This document shows positions 44,844-52,578 of a stretch of 64,000 bases of DNA, piece by piece (position 1 is the first letter of the stretch; each line of letters begins with the position of its first letter). Location: the NCBI GenBank assembly GCA_024398135.1, contig CP073750.1, positions 3,534,001-3,598,000 on the forward strand, read 5' to 3'. Below the pieces are notes generated by a model. That model worked only from the letters and a program-made list of their open reading frames with translations, was not told where the DNA came from and did not search any database. The DNA comes from a bacterium SCSIO 12643. GTDB lineage: Bacteria; Bacteroidota; Bacteroidia; Flavobacteriales_G; Salibacteraceae. Made by a program: the position numbers and the translations under genes.

Positions 44844-45209
44844 TTATTTACCCTCTCCACATTTTCCTTCACCACATTTGTGCTCACCTTCTGCAGTAGA
44901 GTCAGCAGAATCGCCACATTTTCCTTCGCCACATTTGTGCTCACCTTCTGCAGTAGAATCAGCAGAATCACCACATTTTCCTTCTCCGCATTTACCTTCA
45001 CCACATTTGTGATCTCCTTCTCCTTCAGCGTGTGCATCTGCAGCATCAGCCTCAGCGTTTGCTTCGTCAGCAGCTGGAGCTGCCTCATCATGTTGCTCTG
45101 TGTGTGCTTCTTCACCATGAGATTCTCCACCACCTCCACAAGAAGTAAGTGCAACAGAACCTGCAAAGAATAAAGACGCAGCAACCATTGATAGTAATGT
45201 CTTTTTCAT
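44844..45209 (-). CDS. EGKCG-repeat lipoprotein, HvfA-like candidate metallophore precursor
   Basis: A 121-residue protein. Its signal peptide ends in the lipobox LTSC (Cys24), followed by GGGGES, so it should be lipid-anchored. Residues 30-66 are rich in Ala, Glu, Asp and His. The tail (67-121) repeats EHKCGEGKCG units separated by DSADSTAEG. There are four EGKCG motifs (71-75, 76-80, 95-99, 114-118) and three HKCG motifs, and all seven cysteines after the lipobox lie in KCG. EGKCG motifs are known in Haemophilus HvfA, where the MNIO enzyme HvfB with HvfC turns the cysteines into copper-binding oxazolone/thioamide groups. No MNIO gene is in this window. Unmodified metal binding is an alternative. 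The gene is monocistronic between the symporter fusion and a flavoprotein gene. Confidence 0.85.
   Translation of the reverse strand: MKKTLLSMVAASLFFAGSVALTSCGGGGESHGEEAHTEQHDEAAPAADEANAEADAADAHAEGEGDHKCGEGKCGEGKCGDSADSTAEGEHKCGEGKCGDSADSTAEGEHKCGEGKCGEGK
44857..44970 (-). repeat. Two tandem 57-base repeat units in the EGKCG gene
   Basis: Units 44857-44913 and 44914-44970 differ at only a few bases, and a partial third unit follows. Each encodes 19 residues (GDSADSTAEGEHKCGEGKC), so gain or loss of units stays in frame and would change the motif number. Confidence 0.88.
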
Positions 45210-45321
45210 AATTAGTTGGATTTAAATTTAAATAATGGTGCAATTAACTTAAATTTTATAAAATAGAAAAGCGAAATAGTAATTATTTAATTAAATAGGG
45301 ACTGTTGATAACAAATAAGCC

Positions 45322-48243
45322 TTATTTAAGCGCTTTAAACAGTAATTCTACGGGATGATATGCCGTTTCGTTCACCCCATCTTTTATTTGATGCCTGCAA
45401 CTTGTACCAGGTGCTGCAACCACAGTTTTCTCGTTTTTATTTCGAATAGTAGGAAATAAAACAAGTTCTCCAATTTTCATAGAAACATCATAGTGCTCAT
45501 ATCCAAATGAACCAGCCATACCACAACATCCGGAAGGGATTGTAGAAACTTTGTATCCTGAAGGAATAGAAAGCATCTTTTTTGTATAGGTAATAGACGA
45601 TAGCGCTTTTTGATGGCAATGACCATGTAACGAAATATCTAAATCAGAATCATTAAATAACTCCGAAGAAATATGACCCTGATCAAATTCATTGGCAATA
45701 AACTCATCAATCAGAAAAGAGTGCTCTTTATTGATATTTGCCTTTGATTGTAGTTCTTTCTTTACCAGTTTAGGATATTCATCTCGGAATGTAAGTAGCG
45801 TGGAAGGTTCAATACCGATTATAGGAATTTTTGATTTCGCGTAATAATAAAAAAGTTCGGTATTCTCATTTGCCAATTCATTAGCTAATTTCAGAAATCC
45901 TTTGGAAATAGCCGTACGACCGCTTTCCCTATGCTGGATGATTTCAGCATCATATCCTAATGCCCACAGTAATTGTAATGACTGGACACCTTGTTGGACA
46001 TCCAAATAATTGGTGAATTCATCACAAAAAAAGAGTACTTTCTTGATGGGACTTTTCAACCATTTTGTTTTTTCAACCTGGTGATTGATTTTGTACCATT
46101 GAAACAATGATTGTTTTTGAGGCATTGGAATTTCTCGCTCTTTCGCAATCCCCATTTGTTTTTTTACCCAGTTTTTTAACGGGCCGTCAACCACCCAGTT
46201 GGAAATTGGATAAAAATTTTGGGCCAATTTCATGTTATCAGAGAAATGTGCCATTTTATGTTTGGCAAAGGAAATAGGCTCCGTTAAACTCTTCTGATAT
46301 AAATATTCACTTTTATATGTAGCCATGTCCACATTACTTGGACATTCTTGTTGACAGCCTTTGCACATCAAACACAACTCCATAGACTGATTCAGTTCAG
46401 GGGAAGAAAAAGCTCTTTCTTCACGTTGTGTCATGAGTTCACGTAACAAATTCGCACGAGAACGGGTAGTGTACATCTCGTCTCTGGTAGCCATGTAAGA
46501 AGGGCACATGGTACCTCCGGTTAGTTCTGTTTTTCTACAATCCGCAGAACCATTGCACAGTTCTACGGATTCTAAAAAACCATTGTGTTTTGAAAAGTCA
46601 AATACGGTATCAACAGGTTTAGGATTTTGCCCTGGAGCATAGCGTAATTGGGTATTCATAGATGGTGAATTCACAATTTTACCCGGATTAAAAACTCCGT
46701 TTGGATCCCAAACATTCTTTAAACGTTTAAAATCATCATAAATCTCTTTCCCAACCATTTGAGAAATAAACTCGCCTCTTAATCTACCATCACCATGTTC
46801 GCCACTTAATGATCCTTTATGTTTTTGAACCAGATCGGCAATATCCTGAGCAACTGTTCTAAACAACTGATTCCCTTCTTCAGTTTTTAAATTGATCATT
46901 GGACGTAAATGCAATTCTCCGGAACCAGCATGTGCATAGTGGACACAGCTTAAGTTGCGTTCTTTAAGCTTTAGATTAAACTCTTCAATATAATCAGGTA
47001 AATCTTCTACGGAAACGCAGGTATCTTCAATTACAGGAACTGCTTTTTCATCACCGGGAATATTCGCCAACAATCCCAATCCTGCTTTTCTGAGTGCCCA
47101 AACTTTTGAAATATCAGAGGTTACCAGTGGAAAATGATATCCATAATTATTCTGATTCATTTCTTTTCGGATGTCATCTGCGACTTGTTCTAGTTCCTCA
47201 TTAGAATCTGCATGAAGTTGAATTGCTAAAAGTGCCTGTGGATCACCTTGAATAAAAAAGCGGTATCTACTATATAACGGATGGTCCTTGGTACATTCCA
47301 AAATGTGATGATCCATTAGTTCAACAGCATATGGATGATATTTTAAGGCAATTAAATTGGCTTTTAAAGCTTCATTTACTGAGGTGTAATGACCCACCAA
47401 TAATCCCTGAACAGAAGGGGGAAGTGGATTGATTCCAATTTTTATTTCAGTGATAAATGCAAGTGTTCCTTCGCTACCTGCAATTAGATTACAGAAGTTA
47501 AATTTCCCTGTTCCTTCGTTGAAGACTTCAGATTGCATCAAAATGTCTAGTGCATATCCTGTATTTCTTCTTTTGATTTCCGGTTTAGGGTAATTGGCTT
47601 TGATTTGTGATCTTTTGGATGAATCGCCAAGTAGATGATAAATATGTCTGTAGATATTCCCTTCTAAATTATCCTCTGGTAATGCAAGTTTTTCCTGAAA
47701 CGCGTTTGCGTCTAATTCTTTAAAAACAACTTGAGAACCATCACTTAAAAAAGCTTTAACTTCTAAAAGATGATCTCGTGTACTACCGTAAACAATAGAA
47801 TTTGATCCGCACGAGTTATTCCCGATCATACCTCCAATCATGGCACGATTGGAAGTGGAGGTTTCTGGGCCAAATAAAAAGCCTTTTGGTTTTAGGAAAT
47901 AATTAAGCTCATCACGAATCACTCCAGGTTCTACCCGCACCCAATTTTCATGAGTATTAAGCTCTAAGATGGAGGTGAAGTATTTCGAAACATCAACTAC
48001 AATTCCCGATCCTACAACCTGACCTGCAAGAGAAGTTCCAGCGGTCCGAGGAATCAAGCTGACTTTATTTTTTTGCGCAAATTGAATCAGCTTTTGAATA
48101 TCTGATTCACTTTTTGGAATAGCAACGGCTAACGGGATTTCTCTATATGCAGAAGCATCAGTGGCATAAATGATTTTGACCGCTGCATCTGTATGAAATT
48201 CTCCTTGAAGTTGAGAAGAGAGTATTTCTAAATCCTCAATCAA
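45322..48243 (-). CDS. FAD/4Fe-4S D-2-hydroxyacid dehydrogenase-like protein
   Basis: A 973-residue fused flavo-iron-sulfur enzyme (GlcD plus GlpC type, like YdiJ). The FAD-binding PCMH domain (about 35-220) has PRTAGTSLAGQVVGSGIVVDVSKY and MIGGMIGNNSCGSNSIVYG. The FAD-oxidase C domain contains HAGSGELHLRPMINL and GSLSGEHGDGRLRGEF. The iron-sulfur part has CRKTELTGGTMCPSYMATRDE and CLMCKGCQQECPSNVDMATYK. The CCG-type end has HGHCHQKAL and SGCCGMAGSFGYEHYDVS. The likely substrate is D-2-hydroxyglutarate or D-lactate, passing electrons to quinone. It overlaps the DinB-like gene upstream by 4 bases. Function within the class is inferred. Confidence 0.92.
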   Translation of the reverse strand: MIEDLEILSSQLQGEFHTDAAVKIIYATDASAYREIPLAVAIPKSESDIQKLIQFAQKNKVSLIPRTAGTSLAGQVVGSGIVVDVSKYFTSILELNTHENWVRVEPGVIRDELNYFLKPKGFLFGPETSTSNRAMIGGMIGNNSCGSNSIVYGSTRDHLLEVKAFLSDGSQVVFKELDANAFQEKLALPEDNLEGNIYRHIYHLLGDSSKRSQIKANYPKPEIKRRNTGYALDILMQSEVFNEGTGKFNFCNLIAGSEGTLAFITEIKIGINPLPPSVQGLLVGHYTSVNEALKANLIALKYHPYAVELMDHHILECTKDHPLYSRYRFFIQGDPQALLAIQLHADSNEELEQVADDIRKEMNQNNYGYHFPLVTSDISKVWALRKAGLGLLANIPGDEKAVPVIEDTCVSVEDLPDYIEEFNLKLKERNLSCVHYAHAGSGELHLRPMINLKTEEGNQLFRTVAQDIADLVQKHKGSLSGEHGDGRLRGEFISQMVGKEIYDDFKRLKNVWDPNGVFNPGKIVNSPSMNTQLRYAPGQNPKPVDTVFDFSKHNGFLESVELCNGSADCRKTELTGGTMCPSYMATRDEMYTTRSRANLLRELMTQREERAFSSPELNQSMELCLMCKGCQQECPSNVDMATYKSEYLYQKSLTEPISFAKHKMAHFSDNMKLAQNFYPISNWVVDGPLKNWVKKQMGIAKEREIPMPQKQSLFQWYKINHQVEKTKWLKSPIKKVLFFCDEFTNYLDVQQGVQSLQLLWALGYDAEIIQHRESGRTAISKGFLKLANELANENTELFYYYAKSKIPIIGIEPSTLLTFRDEYPKLVKKELQSKANINKEHSFLIDEFIANEFDQGHISSELFNDSDLDISLHGHCHQKALSSITYTKKMLSIPSGYKVSTIPSGCCGMAGSFGYEHYDVSMKIGELVLFPTIRNKNEKTVVAAPGTSCRHQIKDGVNETAYHPVELLFKALK

Positions 48244-48794
48244 TTGGCATTTTTGATGGCACGAAGTGCTTGTAAAACATGACGCTCATTGTGATAAATA
48301 TTCACGCGCAAAGCGTCTCCTAATTTAAGTTTTACAAATTTAGAAATGCTAATTCTAATTTTAGGTTTGTTAAGATTGATATTCTCTGATTTTTTGATCA
48401 GGTCCAAATATTCCTTTTGTTGATCAATAAATGTATTGATAATTTCTTTGTCATAAGAACTGTGTAGAGGGACCTTATCACCAGGAGATTGCATTTTGGT
48501 CATGCCCGGTTTATGTAACATGGAATTGGCAAACATATTCCCAATAAACCCGGATTTAAATGCTTCAACAGGAAGAGATTCCTCTTCCTGTATTTTAGAT
48601 GTAATTTCAGGTAAGTAAAAATCACCGTATTGAACTAAATGGTCCAGACATTGTGCAGCACTCCACGTTTCAGGATTTGGCCTGTAATTCAAAGTATCCA
48701 AATCTTGCTTCAGAAGTTTTTTTGCTTCTTTGATGCAAAATTCGGTTTTACCCTTTAAGTCTGAGATTAATTCCGGTGTTTTAAATTTTGACAT
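48240..48794 (-). CDS. DinB-like superfamily protein
   Basis: A 184-residue helical protein of the DinB/YfiT superfamily. It has the N-terminal family motif NYRPNPETWSAAQCLDHLVQYGDFYLPEI, in which the His of DHL is a metal ligand, and a C-terminal histidine in VNIYHNERHVLQALRAI, which supplies the remaining ligands. Such proteins are thiol-dependent metalloenzymes or are uncharacterised. It is translationally coupled to the flavoprotein gene downstream (4-base overlap) and follows the phosphohexomutase gene after 20 bases. Confidence 0.85.
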   Translation of the reverse strand: MSKFKTPELISDLKGKTEFCIKEAKKLLKQDLDTLNYRPNPETWSAAQCLDHLVQYGDFYLPEITSKIQEEESLPVEAFKSGFIGNMFANSMLHKPGMTKMQSPGDKVPLHSSYDKEIINTFIDQQKEYLDLIKKSENINLNKPKIRISISKFVKLKLGDALRVNIYHNERHVLQALRAIKNAN

Positions 48795-48814
48795 ACCTTA
48801 ATTCTTATATTTTA

Positions 48815-50542
48815 CTAAATGCCTAAATCTCTTTTGATATCCTCAATTTGAGATAATAAGCCTTTTAGTAAGTGGTCGTAATCAGCGGTATTTTCCAATT
48901 TACCTTTCACACTAAAATAGAACTTGATTTTAGGTTCGGTTCCAGATGGACGGGCAGTAACTTTACTACCATTTTCCAGATAAAATTGTAAAACATTAGA
49001 TGAAGGAAGAGATAGAGTAGATGTTGCTCCTGTTGTGATGTCTGTAGAAACTCCAGATGAGACATCATCCCATTTAACGACTTTATAACCACCTAATTCT
49101 TTTGGTGGATTATTTCTAAGGTCGTGCATCATTTGCGAAATTTCTTCACTACCTGATTTACCTTTCTTTACGATAGAAACTAAACCTTCATGATACAAAC
49201 CAAAGTTCTTGTACATTTCTAGTAATTCTGCATAAAAACTACTTCCTTTTGATTTAGCCAGAGCTGCAATTTCTGAAACGATCATTGCTGATGAAATAGA
49301 ATCTTTATCTCTTACAAAGTCACCGATCATAAAACCAAAACTTTCTTCACCACCTCCAATGAATTTCTTTTGACCTTCGTACTTTCTGATAATATCAGCA
49401 ATCCATTTAAAACCTGTTAATGTAGTTTCAGTATCAACGTTATACGCATTTGCAATGTCACGCATCAAATCCGTAGTCACAATGGTTTGACAGATGAATT
49501 CTTTACCGGTTAGTTTTCCCTGTTGTTTCCATTGTTCCAAAAGGTACCAGGTCAACATAGATGCGGTTTGATTCCCATTCATAATTTGCATTTCACCCTG
49601 AGCATTTCTCACAGCAATCCCGATACGGTCCGCGTCCGGATCTGTTCCTATAACCAAATCAGCATTGATTTCATTGGCTTGATCAATCGCCATTTTTAAT
49701 GCTGATGGTTCTTCTGGATTTGGTGACTCTACGGTAGGGAACGTTCCATCTGGTGTTGCTTGTGCCTCTACAATATGAACATCAGTAAAACCAGCTTTAT
49801 TTAGTGCCTGTGGCAATCCATTGATAGATGTTCCATGCAATGAAGTAAAGACAATTTTTAAGTCTTCTTTACCGGCATTCGTTAAAGATTGTTGAACTAC
49901 TGCATCCAGAAAAGCTTCATCTAAATCTTTACCAATGATTTGAATTAAATCTTTATTGGCCTCAAATTGAATATTTTCAATTTGGATGTTTTTGGCTCTA
50001 TCAATGACCCCTTTGTCATGCGGGGGAACTAATTGTGCACCATCATTCCAGTATACTTTATATCCGTTATATTCTTTTGGATTGTGGGAAGCAGTCAATA
50101 CGATACCTGCCTGACATTCTAGATGTCTTACCGCAAAAGATAATTCGGGAGTAGGTCTTAATGCTTCAAATAAGTATACATAGATTCCATTTGCTGAAAG
50201 TACGTCTGCGACTAACTGTGCAAATACATCTGAATTTTGTCTGCAATCAAATGCGATCGCTACAGAAATTCTCTCTTCAGTAGGAAAGGAAACTTTTAAG
50301 TAATCACTTAAAGCTTGTGTTGCTCCACCTAAAGTATATTTATTAATTCTGTTAGTACCAACACCCATGATACCACGCATTCCTCCGGTACCAAATTCCA
50401 TATTTTTATAAAAGGCATCTTCCAGTTCAGGGCCACCTTTTTCAATGAGTTCTAAAGTTGCTTGTTGGGTGTTTTCATCAAATGGTATTTTTGTCCATTG
50501 ATGTGCAATATCTATAAAGTTTTGAGGGGTTGTTACGTTCAT
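48815..50542 (-). CDS. Phosphohexomutase (PGM/PMM family)
   Basis: A 575-residue alpha-D-phosphohexomutase. The phosphoserine loop is VLTASHNPKEYNGYKVY with Ser152. The Mg2+ loop is GTDPDADRIGIAV near 295, the sugar-binding loop is GGGEESFGF near 395, and the phosphate-binding loop RPSGTEPKIKFYF lies near the end. These are the four conserved blocks of phosphoglucomutase/phosphomannomutase enzymes, and the length fits the larger bacterial phosphoglucomutase branch. It converts glucose-1-phosphate and glucose-6-phosphate, with mannose forms also possible. It leads a three-gene minus-strand operon. Confidence 0.94.
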   Translation of the reverse strand: MNVTTPQNFIDIAHQWTKIPFDENTQQATLELIEKGGPELEDAFYKNMEFGTGGMRGIMGVGTNRINKYTLGGATQALSDYLKVSFPTEERISVAIAFDCRQNSDVFAQLVADVLSANGIYVYLFEALRPTPELSFAVRHLECQAGIVLTASHNPKEYNGYKVYWNDGAQLVPPHDKGVIDRAKNIQIENIQFEANKDLIQIIGKDLDEAFLDAVVQQSLTNAGKEDLKIVFTSLHGTSINGLPQALNKAGFTDVHIVEAQATPDGTFPTVESPNPEEPSALKMAIDQANEINADLVIGTDPDADRIGIAVRNAQGEMQIMNGNQTASMLTWYLLEQWKQQGKLTGKEFICQTIVTTDLMRDIANAYNVDTETTLTGFKWIADIIRKYEGQKKFIGGGEESFGFMIGDFVRDKDSISSAMIVSEIAALAKSKGSSFYAELLEMYKNFGLYHEGLVSIVKKGKSGSEEISQMMHDLRNNPPKELGGYKVVKWDDVSSGVSTDITTGATSTLSLPSSNVLQFYLENGSKVTARPSGTEPKIKFYFSVKGKLENTADYDHLLKGLLSQIEDIKRDLGI

Positions 50543-50565
50543 ATTTTTATTTTTAAAAAGGAGGT

Positions 50566-50573
50566 CAAATTTA
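50566..50573 (-). promoter_or_regulatory. Predicted -7 box for the phosphohexomutase operon
   Basis: The minus strand reads TAAATTTG, an exact TAnnTTTG match 23 bases before the start codon, with AAGGAGG-like purines absent on the coding side. Confidence 0.45.
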
Positions 50574-50619
50574 GTTGTTTTTGTGACTTACACGAATATA
50601 ATTTTTAATAGATGAGTGC

Positions 50620-50820
50620 TTATAAATCTTCAAGTTCCTTCAGTACTTTTTGAATTTCTTCATCGGTTTTATACAACTTGGTTTTACAGATTTTAATCAA
50701 TTCAGTTGCCCTTTTAACTTTGGATGAAAGTACATCAATAGAAATGTTTTCTTCCTCAATGCCAGAAATGATATTTTCCAGTTCTGTCATTGCTTCTTGA
50801 TAAGTCATTTTTTTACTCAT
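50620..50820 (-). CDS. xseB: Exodeoxyribonuclease VII small subunit
   Basis: A 66-residue protein, MSKKMTYQEAMTELENIISG followed by IDVLSSKVKRATELIKICKTKL, the two-helix pattern of XseB. Several copies assemble on one XseA to form exonuclease VII, which degrades single-stranded DNA in repair. The start overlaps the end of xseA by 8 bases, so the two are co-translated. Confidence 0.95.
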   Translation of the reverse strand: MSKKMTYQEAMTELENIISGIEEENISIDVLSSKVKRATELIKICKTKLYKTDEEIQKVLKELEDL

Positions 50821-52126
50821 GCGTATTCGTTTTAGTAATTTTTGATTCTACAGTACCATTATGAAATACGGTAGTAATGAGATCGCCCTTTTTGATCTGT
50901 TTTACATCGTCAATGGTTTGATGATTAATCATAGTCATACTAAACCCGCGTTTCAATGTGTTTTTAGGATCTAGGATTTGAAGTTTCGCCTGGATGTACT
51001 GTAGTTTATTTTGTTCGCCAGAGATTATAGTTTTTGTAAGATAGTTCATCTTAGGAACGATATTGAGCAAAATATTAGATTGTTCTCTGGAAATTTTAAG
51101 TTGCGTTAGTCGATTGAGGTTAGACACGTTTTTTTGAACCTTGATTTTTCCCAGGTGAAGGGGATAGGTAGCAGAGACTTTAAGCTGTTGAGATAAATCA
51201 ATTAGTTTTTGTCTTTGAGGATCAATGCTGATTTCTCTGATATTCGAAATAGTATCAAAAGCATTTTGCCAATTATTTTCCAAATCTTTGAAAATATCTA
51301 CTAACGTATCTGCAACAGCTGTTGGTGTAATTTTATTGGTATGTGCGACCATTTCAACCACTGTTTCGTTGGTAGAATGACCAATTCCAGAAATTACGGG
51401 GATAGGGAAGGTCGCAACAGCTTTAGCCATTTTTAAGTGGTTATAGCAATGTAATCCAACATCACCGCCACCTCCACGAATGATGAGAACTAAATCAAAT
51501 TGATTAGCTTGTTCCCGAATAATTTCTAATTGTTCTGAAATGCTATTTACAGCAGTATCACCTTGCAAGATGGCTGGGAATAATTCCATATCAATATTAA
51601 ATCTTGCGGCTTTAGCGTATATCGTGGTTAGGAAATCATGATACCCTTTACTGGTAGATACAGAAATGATGGCTAAACGCGATGGAAAATATGGGAAGGG
51701 TAAGAGTCTATTACAATTATATAGACCTTCCTTTTTCAAAGTATCAATAGTGTTCTTTTTTTCTCTGGCCATTTCTCCAATGGTGAAGGAGGGCTCGATA
51801 TCCAGAATATTTAAAGATATTCCGTGCGTTGGAGCATATTTAACCTGTACTTGAAAAAGAACCTTCATACCTTCCTTGAGTTCTTCACCAGTTTCATTTT
51901 TGAATTTGGTAGAGATGGTTTGAAAGGTATTTCTCCAAATAGTAGATCTGATTTCAGCTACAATCTTTCCATGTTGTTTTTCAACAAGTTCAGGATAACA
52001 ATGACCGCTTTTAGGATAGAAATTTACACGAGAAATCTCAGCACGTACCCAGTATGCATTTTTAAAAGTATGTGAAATAACCCGTTCTATACTTTGAGAT
52101 AATTCTAGAAGCGAATGAGATTTCAC
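50813..52126 (-). CDS. xseA: Exodeoxyribonuclease VII large subunit
   Basis: A 437-residue catalytic subunit. The N-terminal OB-fold (about 1-100) has WVRAEISRVNFYPKSGHCYPELVEK. The catalytic region has RLAIISVSTSKGYHDF, then VLIIRGGGGDVGLHCYNHLKMAKAVATFPIPVISGIGHSTNETVVEMVAHTN and the following TPTAVADTLVD; these hold the RGGG, GIGH and TPTA blocks of the family. A coiled-coil region and a C-terminal KGD...TVFHNGTVESKI segment follow. In many XseA proteins GIGHE/D-x-D-x-T is found; here GIGHSTNETVV has Ser-Thr-Asn-Glu-Thr. The gene overlaps xseB. Confidence 0.95.
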   Translation of the reverse strand: MKSHSLLELSQSIERVISHTFKNAYWVRAEISRVNFYPKSGHCYPELVEKQHGKIVAEIRSTIWRNTFQTISTKFKNETGEELKEGMKVLFQVQVKYAPTHGISLNILDIEPSFTIGEMAREKKNTIDTLKKEGLYNCNRLLPFPYFPSRLAIISVSTSKGYHDFLTTIYAKAARFNIDMELFPAILQGDTAVNSISEQLEIIREQANQFDLVLIIRGGGGDVGLHCYNHLKMAKAVATFPIPVISGIGHSTNETVVEMVAHTNKITPTAVADTLVDIFKDLENNWQNAFDTISNIREISIDPQRQKLIDLSQQLKVSATYPLHLGKIKVQKNVSNLNRLTQLKISREQSNILLNIVPKMNYLTKTIISGEQNKLQYIQAKLQILDPKNTLKRGFSMTMINHQTIDDVKQIKKGDLITTVFHNGTVESKITKTNTHE

Positions 52127-52155
52127 AATATGATTTTAAGTTTAATGAGATTCGT

Positions 52156-52569
52156 TTATAAATGGTCTTCGTAATCAACTAATGCATTTTTCCAGAATTC
52201 AGGAACTTCAATGCTCTTATTATCGGTGTGGTTAAAACATACCAGAACGTTAATACCATTGGCTACTTCCATATCCGTACCATCAATGGTTCTAAATATT
52301 TTGAATTCAAATTCCATACTTTTCGTACCGATTTTTGTACATCGCATACCACATTTGGCATCATCTTTAAAAAGTAATGGTTGTATGTAATTGATTTCAG
52401 TTCTGGCCAGTAAAACACCCCATTCGTCCCAGTTGTGTCTGGCTCCAAATACTGTGTCAAAGTATCTTACACGCGCTTGTTCAACATAGGTGAGATACAC
52501 CACATTATTCACATGCGCTAAAGCATCCAAATCTCTGAATCGAATATCTATCGGTGAAAAGAATTTCAT
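52156..52569 (-). CDS. YbgC-like acyl-CoA thioesterase
   Basis: A 137-residue hotdog-fold thioesterase: SPIDIRFRDLDALAHVNNVVYLTYVEQARVRYFDTVFG carries the YbgC/4HBT catalytic segment, with Asp13-like and Asp15-like residues and HVNN. The second half (LLARTEINYIQPLLFKDDAKC ... VANGINVLVCFNHTDNKSIEVP) completes the fold. The physiological acyl-CoA is unknown. It lies between the nucleotide-sugar enzyme (10-base gap upstream) and xseA on the same strand, so it may be co-transcribed with them. Confidence 0.9.
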   Translation of the reverse strand: MKFFSPIDIRFRDLDALAHVNNVVYLTYVEQARVRYFDTVFGARHNWDEWGVLLARTEINYIQPLLFKDDAKCGMRCTKIGTKSMEFEFKIFRTIDGTDMEVANGINVLVCFNHTDNKSIEVPEFWKNALVDYEDHL

Positions 52570-52578
52570 GATCTATGT

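Noticed and set aside
44857-44990. Short spaced repeats that could be taken for a CRISPR array
   Set aside because: The units are directly adjacent, in frame and coding, with no variable spacers. No cas genes are present, and no CRISPR array was seen anywhere in the window.
44829-45173. Plus-strand open frame rich in Phe, Ser and Thr repeats opposite the EGKCG lipoprotein gene
   Set aside because: It is the mirror of the repeat-rich minus-strand gene. The minus frame has a signal peptide and lipobox, and the plus frame has neither a promoter nor a sensible protein.
44738-45184. Minus-strand frame with NVVKENVE-type repeats overlapping the EGKCG gene
   Set aside because: It is a frame-shifted reading of the same 57-base repeats and runs through the terminator into the end of the symporter fusion gene.
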